Part shown: positions 41,579 through 52,700 of the stretch, piece after piece
How the letters are laid out: each line of letters opens with the position of its first letter
Numbering within the stretch: the first letter of the stretch is position 1
Source of the DNA: Mycosarcoma maydis
Lineage: Eukaryota > Basidiomycota > Ustilaginomycetes > Ustilaginales
NCBI RefSeq assembly: GCF_000328475.2
Contig: NC_026500.1
Coordinates: 1 to 64,000 of the forward strand
Direction: 5' to 3'
Length of the DNA stretch: 64,000 nucleotides
The notes under the pieces: model-generated
Databases searched by the model: none
What the model saw: the letters and a program-made list of their open reading frames with translations, nothing else
What the model was told of the DNA's origin: nothing
Translations under genes and position numbers: made by a program

Positions 41579-44557
41579 ATGTCGACCGTTGCCTTGTCGT
41601 CGAGCACGTCTCGACCGCCTCACTCCTCTCGCTCTTTGCCTGTCATCACCGTCTTCAGTCATCCCGCCGCCCGTCTCATCAAGACTGTGCCGCAACTACA
41701 GCCTCCCACTCGAATCAATGCGCATATCACCCAAGATACCCTCGGCGTCGGCCGCACTTCTCCATCCGATCTCGTCTTGACAGACGTCTATGGTCCCCTT
41801 TCACTTCTCGTCGTCCCTGATCCGCTTGATGCCTCCATTGCAACTCTTGTCCTCTCCGTCGGCTTTCACGACCCTAACCTCCAAGGTGCTGCGCGACGCT
41901 TCGTGCTGCCATTCCGCTCCTTTAAACGTGATCCCATCTCTGGACAGCTCGTCTCCCAGTCCCAGATCGACGGCTTTGATGCCGCTGACCGCACCATATA
42001 TCCTGGTCTAGGTGCAGGTCTCAAAGGTCTCGACGGTGGAAGCTTTTGGTTTTTCGAGGACATCGGAGAGCATGGTGCCTTGGATCGCTTCCGCTGGGAA
42101 AGTCACAAGGTTGCTCGCCGCGCTATCTGGACAGTCTGGCTCATCAGTACTCCTGCGCCCGTTGTTCTTCACCTCCAAAATTTGCTTCAATCCTACCCCG
42201 CAACCGTACCTTCCCTTCCACCATGGCTGAAAGAGCGCAACGGCTACCCTTGGCAAGACAGCTACTTGGTGCATATGCTTCCACCCTCTCTCTCAGCAGA
42301 ACAGCATCAACCTCGCCACCAGCCAACTAGCCCCACACTCGTCCCCACCAATCTCGCTCCAGCAGACGCAGCTGCGATCGCCATTCCACTTGATCACATC
42401 GCTGCCACAACTCTTCCGGATACAGACCAACAACCATGTGCAAATTCCAACCCAGGCTCTTCTCTATCCGTCCGCGCAAACCCCCTCGGCAATGGCTCTA
42501 CCTCGATTTCCATTGGCGACGCTCCCGAGGTCATTTTGCGCGCACCAAATCGCACACCCCCTCCTCCTTCGCAATACAGAAATAGCTTGGTTGCGGTCGA
42601 CAATCTCACTGGACAGATCGTTGGCGTTTTGGCCTCCCATGTCGACCTCGGCGCCACCACAGACAGCAGCGATGATGTTGACGCCGATGCCGACGAACAA
42701 GACGAAGCAAAGACCCCTCTCGATGAACAGCCACACTTTTTACATGAAACCACCACTCCCCATGCTCTCGGCCTGCACAACGAGTCCAAGCTGCTGCCCG
42801 AGCTGCCACCTGATCTGCCCGACAGTATCACACAAGCCGACTCTCCAACTCCTCGAACCAGCACAACTGTAAATCAAAATGCCTCTGTCTATCACATTCC
42901 AGCCGACGTCAGCGACACTTGCCGTCCACCATCGATTCTTGCTGCCGATACCTTTAGCCCTCCTCCCCTTCCAATCAAGCAGCAAAGTCCAACAAAAAGG
43001 GAAGCTGTGCCATCGCGTCCCACTAGCGCTGTCTCGGCTGCTTTCTTCACAGCCGAGTCTGATCTAGATACCATGTCCACCTACGACTCGGACGCCCTCG
43101 AGATCGACGCAAGCACAATCACTCACGACAGACTCTGCGCCAGCGTCACCACAATTCCGCGAAACGCTGCTGCCAACGACGTTGAACGACATCGTCCGGA
43201 GCTTCTTCGTGATCTTGTCCTGAACGACGACGATGCTGCTTCAGACGCGAGCGGCAGCACCGTAGGTGGTCCTGCTCTTCGTATGTGGCGCAAGGCAAGA
43301 GGCAAATCAAAGAACAAGCTGACGTCGCCCGCAACTGCTGCCGCTGATAACGCCAATGATTCCAAATCTCCCATCAAGTCATGCCGAGCCAGTGAGTCAT
43401 CGCACCGCACCAGCAATGCCGAGACCGCTCTCGAGACGTTTTCGGATGACGAAATGGCCGAAGAGAGCCAGCTACAGCAACACGAGCAAAAGTCGGTTGG
43501 TGATGACCGTACGCGTGCCGAGCTCAACCTAAGTCGTCGGTCTCACCTTGCTAGATCGGCAATGTGCACAGATCAGGTGCGTCACATTGAGGATCGCATC
43601 TGGCGTGAAGCTCTGGAGGGCGGTCACTTGCCCATCGATGCACCTTACACACATCTGGCTGCCCGTGGCAATCCAGAGTTGTACTCATCATCCATCGTGT
43701 CCAGTGCTCGTTCCATCACCGATGGCTCTGCCATCGAGCTTCTGTCTGTCGATCACAAGGCTCCTAGCAGGGAGCGCAAGCGACGCCAGCACACTCAGCG
43801 TGCTGAGAGACACAATTACATGCAGGGCGGCACCGTACTCATCGAGTTTCTCGCCGGATCTAGTCGGATCGGTGCTAGTCTGATTCGCAGCGCTGGTCTC
43901 GTTGCTAGTGGTAAAGATGAACAGTCTGCCGCCCAAGAGTTGACTGTGCAGGGCTCGTCCGGAACAGCCGAGCTAGCCCTCAATGTGCTCGACTATGTAC
44001 CTTTGCTGCCACAGCATTTGTTGTCTTTTTTTGGTCTATCGTCGAGCTCGCACGTCTCGGGGACCGCACCTCAGCCTCCTCGGCTTACCGCCTCCTCGTC
44101 CACCTCGTACCTGCCGAGTCTAAGTCTGCCGAGCTTGCCGGACTGGTTCACCAACTTTTTCGGCTTCGGTTCTTCCACTGTGGCTGGAAGCTCTGCCACT
44201 GAGGATGAAACGGTGGAGACGATGGGCGATCCGTCGAAAGCGGAAGAGTGGGAATACGCGATCCCCGAGTTTGATCCCAACTCTTTGTTCAGCACTCCTC
44301 GTCCTGTGTACCGTCGCAAACGTCCCGTACCTTGCGCCATGAACGGCTTCAGCATCTCGGCGGCTGCGCCGTCTTGCGCTTCCAACGCAACCGACGACGC
44401 CCAGCTTGGAGCTCGAGACGCTGCGACGCTGGCGCGCTCGACACCCGAGACGGCAGCAGCCAATAGTCGATACTCGATCTTGCACTTTGATAGCCTCGGG
44501 GTGGGCCGACGAGCGTTCCTTCGTGGTATGCCTGCAGTTAATGCCGCCTGCTTCTAG
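41579..44557 (+). CDS. Large protein of unknown function
   Basis: A single exon of 992 residues from ATG 41579 (MSTVALSSSTSRPP); an in-frame ATG at 41303 would add 92 residues. Residues about 15-250 look folded, with many beta-type stretches: LPVITVFSHPAARLI, ADRTIYPGLGAGLKGL and SFWFFEDIGEHGALDRFRWE. Low-complexity, acidic and Ser-rich sequence follows to about residue 650. A Gly-rich amphipathic segment GGTVLIEFLAGSSRIGASLI lies near 750-775, and hydrophobic stretches (NVLDYVPLLPQHLLSFFGL, LPDWFTNFFGFG) near 800-870. I recognise no family. The hydrophobic patches are too short and polar-flanked for confident membrane helices. Confidence 0.7.
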   Translation: MSTVALSSSTSRPPHSSRSLPVITVFSHPAARLIKTVPQLQPPTRINAHITQDTLGVGRTSPSDLVLTDVYGPLSLLVVPDPLDASIATLVLSVGFHDPNLQGAARRFVLPFRSFKRDPISGQLVSQSQIDGFDAADRTIYPGLGAGLKGLDGGSFWFFEDIGEHGALDRFRWESHKVARRAIWTVWLISTPAPVVLHLQNLLQSYPATVPSLPPWLKERNGYPWQDSYLVHMLPPSLSAEQHQPRHQPTSPTLVPTNLAPADAAAIAIPLDHIAATTLPDTDQQPCANSNPGSSLSVRANPLGNGSTSISIGDAPEVILRAPNRTPPPPSQYRNSLVAVDNLTGQIVGVLASHVDLGATTDSSDDVDADADEQDEAKTPLDEQPHFLHETTTPHALGLHNESKLLPELPPDLPDSITQADSPTPRTSTTVNQNASVYHIPADVSDTCRPPSILAADTFSPPPLPIKQQSPTKREAVPSRPTSAVSAAFFTAESDLDTMSTYDSDALEIDASTITHDRLCASVTTIPRNAAANDVERHRPELLRDLVLNDDDAASDASGSTVGGPALRMWRKARGKSKNKLTSPATAAADNANDSKSPIKSCRASESSHRTSNAETALETFSDDEMAEESQLQQHEQKSVGDDRTRAELNLSRRSHLARSAMCTDQVRHIEDRIWREALEGGHLPIDAPYTHLAARGNPELYSSSIVSSARSITDGSAIELLSVDHKAPSRERKRRQHTQRAERHNYMQGGTVLIEFLAGSSRIGASLIRSAGLVASGKDEQSAAQELTVQGSSGTAELALNVLDYVPLLPQHLLSFFGLSSSSHVSGTAPQPPRLTASSSTSYLPSLSLPSLPDWFTNFFGFGSSTVAGSSATEDETVETMGDPSKAEEWEYAIPEFDPNSLFSTPRPVYRRKRPVPCAMNGFSISAAAPSCASNATDDAQLGARDAATLARSTPETAAANSRYSILHFDSLGVGRRAFLRGMPAVNAACF

Positions 44558-45496
44558 ATCCTGTTGCGACCGACGTTTGTGAAATTGATCTTCTACTTGT
44601 GTATTGCACGTTGCACGTTTGTATCTGGCGATGTTTCGTTCTTGGTCTTCGTCATTCATCTTGGAGCCACTATCACGGTTGATTCTCGTCAAGTTGGCCA
44701 CAAGGCTGCATGCATCGAATTGGTAGATGTCGTGTGAGGATGAGACGAGGAGTTTGGTTGAGTTCAAGATGCGCGTTGCGTTTGGGATTAGGATTGACGT
44801 TGGACGTTGTTGGGCTTGGTATATGCCTGGGTGCCTGTGGTTCTTGGAATGAGCGTTGGGTGTCGCCGAGGGGAGCTGGGAGTTTTGGTTGAGCGGCGTT
44901 GGGTTTGCACAATCACGAATCCATGGATGCGTTGTGGTTCTCAGCGCGAAATGGCGCCTCTGAACGCACGATCTCGAGAGCAGTTGAAACGGTACGGTAT
45001 CGACCTACTCGTGACTGTAGCGGGATACAACTCAGAACGGCTAGTGTCGATGAATGATTTCTCGGCCTTACATTCGTCCTTGTTGGCGAGACAGGAATCA
45101 CGAATCGATCTTGATGTGTGTGCGAAAGACGCACGACGGTCACCGTTCCGAATCGAGCCGGCCGTCAGAAAGCAGATCCTATCGACGACCCATCAACATC
45201 CGCAGTCTTTCCAAGTGGCACAGGCACACAAGGCGATCCAAGTACAAAACAGTGCGAGCTTAACCCAATGTCAAGTGTCACTGTATCACCTCATGACGTT
45301 CCAACGGGAATAATACACTCAAAGAACAACCATGCACGCACACGCGCACTGGCAAACGGCAACGACATGTCAAAAGGAATCGCAATGCAAACGAGAAAAA
45401 ACTAAAGTACAGATATATAGGATGCAGAACCAAAGCGAGAGAACAACAAAGTCAAGCAGAGTATGAGTGGTGATCCAAGTATTCAGCCAACGAGAA
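44558..45496. other. Convergent intergenic region
   Basis: Lies between the stops of the large unknown gene and RNR2. Heptamer motifs occur near 44910 and 45100, and ACTCGTGACTGT near 45007. No gene seen. Confidence 0.5.
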
Positions 45497-46862
45497 TTAG
45501 AAGTCTTCCTCCAACGAGAAAGTGTGTGTGCTCTTCTGGGTGCCATCGCCAGAGTCGTTGGCGTCCTTGCGCGCAACGCCAGCTTTTGCGTACTCTGCTA
45601 CCTTTTTCTCAAAGAAGTTGGTCTTGCCTTCCAACGAAATGTTGGTCATAAAGTCAAACGGACATGTGGAGCCGTAGTGCACTGGGTTTCCGAGCGATAC
45701 CAGCAAGCGATCGGCGACATACTCAATGTATTGGCACATGAGCTTGCTGTTCATACCGATGAGCGCGACGGGGATTGATTCGCACAGGAACGCCTTCTCA
45801 ATTTCCACAGCCTCAGTGATGATCTTGAGCACCGTGTCTGGGTGCGCGCGCCTCCTGAGGTGGCTGAAGAGAAGGCAGGCAAAGTCCGTGTGAAGACCCT
45901 CGTCACGCGAGATGAGCTCGTTGGAGAACGTGAGACCGGGCATGAGACCGCGCTTCTTGAGCCAGAAGATCGAGGCGAATGAGCCCGAGAAAAAGATGCC
46001 CTCGACGGCGGCAAACGCGACCAGACGCTCGGCGAAAGTGGCACGCTTGTCGCTGATCCATCGAAGAGCCCAGTCGGCCTTCTGCTTGACGACCGGGATG
46101 GTCTCGACGGCGTCAAACAGATATTCACGCTGCTCAGGCTCACGGATGTAAGTGTCGATGAGCAGCGAGTAGGTCTCCGAGTGGATGTTCTCCATCATGA
46201 TCTGGAAACCGTAGAAGCAACGAGCCTCGGCGGCCTGAACTTCCGAACTGAAACGCTCAACGAGGTTCTCGTTGACGATACCATCCGACGCAGCGAAGAA
46301 CGCAAGCACATGCGAGATAAAGTGGCGCTCATTGTCGTTCAGCTTGTTGTCCCAGTCGTGGAGGTCCTTGGAAAGGTCGATCTCCTCTGCGGTCCAGAAG
46401 GAAGCCTCGGCCTTCTTGTACATTTGCCAAATCTGCAAGTAACAACGATCGAGATGCATGTCAGTACTGCGCGATAGGTAAAAGATATAGACATGCTCAG
46501 CTCGACTAGGGATGGTGACTTACCTCGTGGAAGCGGATGGGGAAGAGGACGAAACGACGGCTGGTCTCGACAAGCAGCGGCTCCTCCTCTTCGGGCAGAT
46601 CCACGTCGCCGACAAACTTGCCATGCACTTGGTCTTCCGAGTCGGCAGCAGCGTCAGTGGCAGGCGTGGACTCTTTGATGGGCTTTGTGGTGTCTGCGAG
46701 CTTGCCCTTGGTGAGGAAACCAGGTTCGGAAAAGTCGTCGTCGTCGTTGGCCAACTTGGAAGCCGCCTTCTTGGAAGGAGTGGCGTTGACGTCGATGCCA
46801 GCGAGGCCAGCAGTGACCTTCTTAGAGGGGGTCTCGGGGTTGTGTTGAGTGACGGCCGACAT
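45497..46862 (-). CDS. RNR2: Ribonucleotide reductase small subunit (R2)
   Basis: Exon 1 46524-46862, intron 46433-46523 (GTAAGT to GCAG, 91 nt, phase 0), exon 2 45497-46432; 424 residues. Diiron and radical-site motifs are intact: [43 protein letters not shown] and [11 protein letters not shown]. The C-terminus [10 protein letters not shown] is the tail that docks on the large subunit. R2 supplies the tyrosyl radical for reducing ribonucleoside diphosphates to deoxy forms in the cytosol. The N-terminal extension of about 90 residues, rich in Lys, Ser and Asp, is typical of fungal R2. ACGCG boxes upstream suggest G1/S control. Confidence 0.97.
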
Positions 46863-47073
46863 GATGTAGGATGGATGTGCCTATGGATGCAGAGGTACAA
46901 TGAGGGTGGTACTGAGGGTATGCAAGCAAAGAAAGCTGCGACGATGGGCTCAAGTGAGGCAAGGTGTGAGAGGAGGAGAGAGAAGGGATACAAGGAGGTG
47001 ATGCTGTGGTTGGAAGGAAGGGACAATACGAGGGTACAAGGAGCGATTTAAGTACGTTTGGTTGTGCTCAGAG

Positions 47074-47589
47074 ACGCGCTCTAGCAGATGAACAGGAAGA
47101 GCGAAGCGTGAACAACTCGACCAAGCGTGATCAATCACGAATCACAGAATGTTGGACAGCAGAAGACGTGTGTGTGGTGTTTGAGCGGACGGATGCGCGG
47201 GCGCGCGGTGACTGAAATGATCAACGCGTCTCTCTCTACACAGTCATCCACGCCCACGACTCGCTCGGCGTTTCTTTCTTTTTTTTTTGTCTTCTCTTTC
47301 GTTTTCACTCGAAATGACTCAAGAACGACACAGGCTGACATGAGATGAGACGAGTGAGGACAGAGCTGTGCTGCCTCGCTGCTCTGCTCTTTGACGAAAT
47401 ATACGCGCTCTCTACACGACACGCGAAAAATCAACGTCGGAACAGTCTAAACCAAACACGAACGTGACCAAAATTTGTACACAGCTCAGCGCGATGGAAA
47501 TCATCGTGAATCACGAATCACGAATCACGAATCACGAATCACGAATGGGGCTTTCTTTGATTTACGATTCCCGACTTGGGCAGACGCGT
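47074..47589. promoter_or_regulatory. Cluster of ACGCG (MBF/MCB-like) boxes upstream of RNR2
   Basis: ACGCGT occurs at 47224-47229 and 47584-47589, and core ACGCG at 47074-47078, 47403-47407 and 47421-47425, the last followed by a run of A. All lie 200-730 bp upstream of the RNR2 start. In yeasts, ACGCGT (MluI cell-cycle box) is bound by MBF and drives G1/S expression of DNA-synthesis genes, including RNR genes. Function here is inferred. Confidence 0.5.
47509..47546. repeat. (AATCACG)n array, five units plus three bases
   Basis: Five perfect tandem copies of the 7-mer AATCACG followed by AAT, preceded by CGTG. It is the longest perfect array of the heptamer family that is scattered through intergenic DNA in this window. 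Confidence 0.9.
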
Positions 47590-48957
47590 CGTTTACGCCA
47601 CGAGCAAACATCCACATGTAACGTAAAGTTACAGTCGTGAGTAACTGCGCAGCGAGCAGAAGACGTGTCGGTTGGACGACGCGCTTGACGTGTCTGATCG
47701 CCACGCTCTGTTTCTTCTGACCAGCCTTGAGCTTGAGCAAGGCTGCCTCTCATGCACAGCGCGCCGCAAGTGCAGCTGCGTTCGTGATTGTACTGCAGCT
47801 ACTACATTTGGCTTAAGTTAGCTCAAACTCCGTCGACGTGTCCATCCCCGAGTTGTGAACGCGTCGGTTCGTGTCGGCCCCTGATCTGGACGCAGCTTGG
47901 CGTAAACGAGTCAGCTCATTTGCTCGCCCTGGTTGTTGCGTTCAATGTCGTTCCACATTCCTGATGGTGACAATCGGCTTTTCATGCGTCAGCTTACAGC
48001 TATGCTGTGACGAGCAAGTGTATGACTCGGTGACTGTACTTGGTCTTTGTATATCACTTGGACGCCGCTGAGCAGTTGGGATTCACGTCCACTCAACGTA
48101 TCATGTATCATGGCACAGTCTGACCATCCATCAAAAGCGGAGATGGTGTAGCATTGAGATCATGTTTAAAGCGGACAAAGATACACGAGGATGTTGAACT
48201 TGGTGACACTTGGCGTCTTGGGTTAGAAACCCGATCTTGACCCAAGTCGGTTGCCTCTGAGAGAGTGGACAGCAAACATGACTTGGCTGCACGCAGTTAC
48301 CAAGCTCGGTCACATTCGGACGATCGACCAACTAGCCGTGCCACTTGGCACGCCTGTGCAACGCCATCAAGTCGTCACCGCGCCACATGATTCTCGCGTC
48401 TTGATTAAGCGGTCAAACCAACAAGTTCGCGCGCTTCTGATGGTATGCAACTGTATGCAGCCCATCGTGCGCTCAAAGGCTAGTGTGTGGACTACGCGTG
48501 TGACACAACGACGCAGGCTTGGCACGCATGTGCATTGCTTCCTGATCTGATAAGATCGATCCAAGTCCGCTTTCGTGACCGAGACGAGACTTGGACAGAA
48601 TCAGGAACACTCACGACTGGACCCGCACGATTAACTTGAGTGAAATCTTGTCAAGATCGGCGATTCTGTCTGATGCATACCCAAGCCTTAATTGCCCGAT
48701 TCAACCGAATCTGTGACCGATCACGATCTTGTTCGACCCTTGGCTGTGTCCACACCGAGACAAGCATGAAGCGGATGCAGAGGACAGTTTGGTTTCTGGT
48801 CACGAGTCGTGTTGGGGAAAATCCGGAGAGTGAAGCTCGCTTGAATTCTTGAACCGTGGCTCGTGAATTATTATTTACGCTTGGTCTGCCTGTCAAAATC
48901 ATAACTCAAAATTCACATTCAAGCTTACTCGCCTCTACTCCTCAGTACGGACCCCGG

Positions 48958-48984
48958 ATTCACGATTCACGATTCACGATTCAC
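48958..48984. repeat. (ATTCACG)n array, three units plus six bases
   Basis: Three perfect ATTCACG units and a partial fourth. This is the sister heptamer that differs from AATCACG at the second base. Confidence 0.85.
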
Positions 48985-49406
48985 AATCCTTCATAGCCGG
49001 TCATACCATCCGTTGCAAAACACTTCTGTGCTGCCAGCTTGACGTACGATGCTCTGTTGGCAACACGCGATCCTCTTGTGCGTTGACTGTGGTTGAATCG
49101 ACAAGTGATGTTGAGAGGCGCTTGCTCGCTCGTGTTTCAGCTCGCCGGCCACTCGGTATGTGTCGTTCTGGTGGAAGCGCCAACGGCAGGTCTGAAAGCC
49201 GAAGCCGGTCAGGGTCCTCGTTACTCTCACAAAGACCTGGGTTCGTGTCTCTCCTTCTTCTGCTACTTTACTTTCCCTTCCGCAATCAACGACGTCGAAT
49301 GCGTCGGCGGCCTGTCATACCTACGTGTTCCATCCTTTACCCCTCGACAGCGCGACTCAGGCATCCGCCTGCCTCGTGTACCGGTAATCGATAGGACCGA
49401 ACCAGA

Positions 49407-50704
49407 ATGACCGACTCGATTGAAAAGATCACCACCAGGCACACAACGCCGGACAACTTTCCTCTGGCGCTTACCATCTTCCGGCCCAAGTCGGAATCTG
49501 CCATCAGGGCAAGCGTTGTCTTTGCCAACGCAACCGGTGTTCAAGCGCGATTCTATCACAATGTCGCTGCCTGGCTTGCCACTAACGGTGTCGCCGCCTA
49601 CACTTTTGATTATCGATTTTCAGGTGCATCCTTCCCGCTCGAGTTTGACGCGCTCAAGCTCGCCGAAGACGAAGATTATCTGGAAGCAGCTTTGCGCCAG
49701 TGTCCAGAGCATGTTGACCTCACCACCACCTGGTCCAAGGTGGATTTCGCTTCCGTCGTCCGACTCGCTTACGAGTCGAATCCACACGTAGACGTTACCA
49801 TCATCGGGCACAGCTTGGGTGGTCATCTCATGGCCGTCTTGCCTTCTGACCACCTATATGGTCCTAAAGCAAAAGTCAAGCGTCTTCTCAACGTCTGCGG
49901 TGGTAACGCTTTCGTTCAGAACCAGAAGGAGCCTGACGCAGCCCAATTTGGCTTTATGGAAATCATCGTCAAACCTCTTGCCGAAGAAAAGATCTTTCGA
50001 GCCGCAAACTTGGGTCTTGGATACGATCTTCCCTACGGCCCAGGCGTCGAGTGGGTCCAGTGGTACTTTCATCCCCACTTTGCATTCAACCGCAAACATA
50101 ATCTCGACTTGGTACGTGATCTCAAAGGTATCCCGCTACTCTATGTAGGCTTTGAAGACGACGACAAGATTGGCAAGTAAGTATTCTGCCATAACGTTTT
50201 GACGTGATCCGCGCATCATTAACCGTGCTCCCCCTCTTTCACCACATGCCCTGTTCGCCGCACAGAAACATGATGGAAAAATACCTTGGTATGTTTGACC
50301 ACTCTGATCGACTCAAGCAGAGCCTCTGGATCGATCCTCTTAAGAAGAATTGGCCCGCTTGTGGACATGTCAACGCCTTCACAAAGAGCAAACATGCCAA
50401 ACTCGTACCTGTCGAGCATGGCGAGGCATACACCTCCCAAGATGACCTTCAAGATGCCCTCTCCAAGCACCCCAAACCACCTCGCAACACGCTCAGCAAA
50501 GAGGAGACTATCTGGAAGCTTTTCCTCGACTATATTCTGGGAAAAGAGGTAGATAAGTCCAACGCTGAATACAAGGTCTGGACACCGCAGGATGAGAGGG
50601 ATGTTTTCCGCGAACGCGAAGAGGACGCCGAATCACGCGCAAAAACTCCGCGACACGAAGATATCATCTTAGGTCTAGTCGCTCCAGGAAAAGCCAAGCT
50701 GTAA
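49407..50704 (+). CDS. Alpha/beta hydrolase
   Basis: Exon 1 49407-50176, intron 50177-50265 (GTAAGT to ACAG, 89 nt), exon 2 50266-50704; 402 residues. The strand-turn-helix nucleophile elbow is IIGHSLGGH (Ser near residue 136). Oxyanion-type turns precede it (VVFANATGVQARFYHNVAAW), and a strand reading AAYTFDYRFSGAS follows the usual order of this fold. Candidate acid and His residues are in LLYVGFEDDD and LVPVEHGEAY. No signal peptide, so probably cytosolic. Substrate cannot be inferred. The splice falls inside a codon and restores GKNMMEKYLGMF. Confidence 0.85.
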
Positions 50705-50836
50705 CACCAACACCACAACCAACACGGAACAGTAACATGAGTTGATTGCAAAACAGACAGAACATCTCGATTCACTTTGCCATCGCCAACGTGTGTGCTA
50801 GCTACCAGTCCACTCAAGCTTCGCATCGTCTCAGCT

Positions 50837-52046
50837 CTAGATCAGCAATGCAAACATGTGAGCAATGAGTAGGCAAAGTATCGGAACGACGTAAGCCAAG
50901 AATCGCGAAGAAGCCGCAATGTTCTTGCTCTCACTTGCCGAGTTCGTGCGCGAGCTCGTACCTGTGCCGGAACCGGATCCAGATCCAGATCCAGATCCAG
51001 AATCACCGTCACCCTTCCACAAATCTGGACTGCGAGCTGAATCGTCACGGATCGCAGTCTCAATCTGCGTCATCCAAAGTAGCCAGCTGCGCAGATAGGC
51101 GTCCGTAGTCTTTGTAACCGTACTGGGAACGAAAAGCGGGGTCGATCCGTTGCCCAATGTCAGGGCCGCGGCGTGGAACTGAACCCTGGCACTTTTAGCA
51201 GCTTGAATGAAACGGAAGACTGTTTCTGGTACGCTTGTACCCACCACGGTAGCGCCATGATTACGCATGAGCACCAGAGGTCGGAATCCGTCGGTCTGAT
51301 TGATAGTATCCACGGTAGCGCTCGCAGGTCCAAACTTCTGCGCTAGACCAAATCCCTTGATCACATTGTCCACAGCCAGAGACAAAGTGTTGGGGTCAGC
51401 ATCCAAGGCGTCGAAGATCGGAGCAGGATGAGCGCCCATGAAAGCGGATCCTGAAGTAGCCGAGTACAAGCTCGTCATGTCCGACGCCGTTGCACCAGCA
51501 GAGGTGCCATTTGCGCGGTTAGCCCGAAACATCGCCCAAGGTAGAAGTTGTTCGGTCTGGTAGAAAGCGATGCTGTTGACGGTGCTGTTGGGGAATCTCT
51601 GGTAGATGGAAGAATGAATAAAGACCTCGGCAGGGCGATTTGGTATGGGATAGCCGCTGAGCGCCGCCGAGGTGACGACCGAGTCATTGATTCTAACCAC
51701 GGCGATGTCGGCAGGAGTCACCTGTGCGGCAGTACGGCTGTCAGTGGTGATCAGGAATGCAGTGTTGGGCGACAGAGGGTCGCGGATCGAAATGTGACCA
51801 GCTGAATCGTCGGCGATGCCTTGTTGTGCCAGGATTCGAGAAGCATTGACCAGTTGATTGACAGCCAGTTGGCGCGGTGTCAGCACCGGAAGACTATAAG
51901 CGCGAGAAGCAGAGTGCTCAAAGGGTCAGTGACGTGACAAGAAGAGACGTGATACACTCCCACTTCTAGACTTACGATTGCGGCATGACCACGATGGCAG
52001 CAGCGAGCAGAAGCACGACCTGTGTGACGTGAGCAGAGTATCTCAT
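50837..52046 (-). CDS. GPI-type class II aldolase/adducin-like protein
   Basis: Exon 1 51976-52046, intron 51894-51975 (GTAAGT to ATAG, 82 nt), exon 2 50837-51893; 375 residues. Exon 1 encodes a signal peptide (core VVLLLAAAIVV). The body follows the class II aldolase/adducin plan: LVNASRILAQQGIADDSAGH, HISIRDP, AEVFIHSSIYQRFPN and LVLMRNHGATVVG. At the place of the usual zinc-binding HxH (family pattern near VVHSHSEDVLPF) this protein reads SIAFYQTEQLLPW, so that pair is missing. A linker of (GS)n repeats and a terminal hydrophobic tail (FLAYVVPILCLLIAHMFALLI) look like a GPI-attachment signal. It may be a surface protein without aldolase activity. Confidence 0.8.
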
Positions 52047-52700
52047 CTCGGGTAGATCTTTGTCGATGCAGCGTGACGATTTTGCGACTGTCTAGTTCAA
52101 ACAAGCCCATGCAACAAGTGAATCAGGTCATTGGCGTTCCACCTTGGCCTTCTTATACCCTTCTCTAGTGCTAGCAGCTGGCCCTTGTCAACGGCGCGCA
52201 TCGTATCGCGGCAGCGGACGGTCCGCTTGCTTCGCTCTCGCATTTGAAGCTTCTCAAACTGCATTTCGCAGGCCTGTCAAAGATGAACGCAAAGCGAGAC
52301 ACTGCCACAAACCCCCCGAGTCGGGAGCGCCGACGAAGTTCCACCGCGCTTCGGGTCTTCCGTTCTTGGACGATCCGTCATATCCAAATCAGACTCAATA
52401 CTGCGCACAGTTCGAACAAAGAGTTTCGTGATTGGATTGGATCCGATGCAATACCGCGTTAGATTCATCAGGCCACGACCCTCAACAACAACCGCTCAAA
52501 CATGCACAGACAAACGAACAAGGAGGTCCTCAAAAGTTCCAAAGAGACTGCAGTCACGAATCGTGAATACGACTGGAAAATATTGTTACATCTAGCATTC
52601 CATGCAAGTCCAGGATCCAGAGGGCGGCAACAGTTTAGAAAGGGTCGGCATCGACCGAGCACGAGCACGACAACGTAGGAGATTCCGAAGACAAACCAAA
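52047..52700. other. Intergenic region
   Basis: Upstream of the aldolase-like gene and downstream of the SNG1-like gene. One heptamer group lies near 52555-52570. No gene seen. Confidence 0.5.

Larger units (their letters stand above)
46863..49406. other. Divergent intergenic region, 2.5 kb
   Basis: Longest gene-free gap in the right half. Left part: the RNR2 promoter with ACGCG boxes and a T-rich tract at 47275-47290. It also carries a five-unit AATCACG array at 47509-47546, an ACAGTCGTGAGT at 47631 and three ATTCACG units at 48958-48984. Short open frames have no motifs. The region just left of 49407 is presumably the hydrolase leader. Confidence 0.5.

Noticed and set aside
47509..47546. 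CRISPR-like array
   Set aside because: Units are perfect 7-mers without spacers; a simple tandem repeat in a eukaryote.
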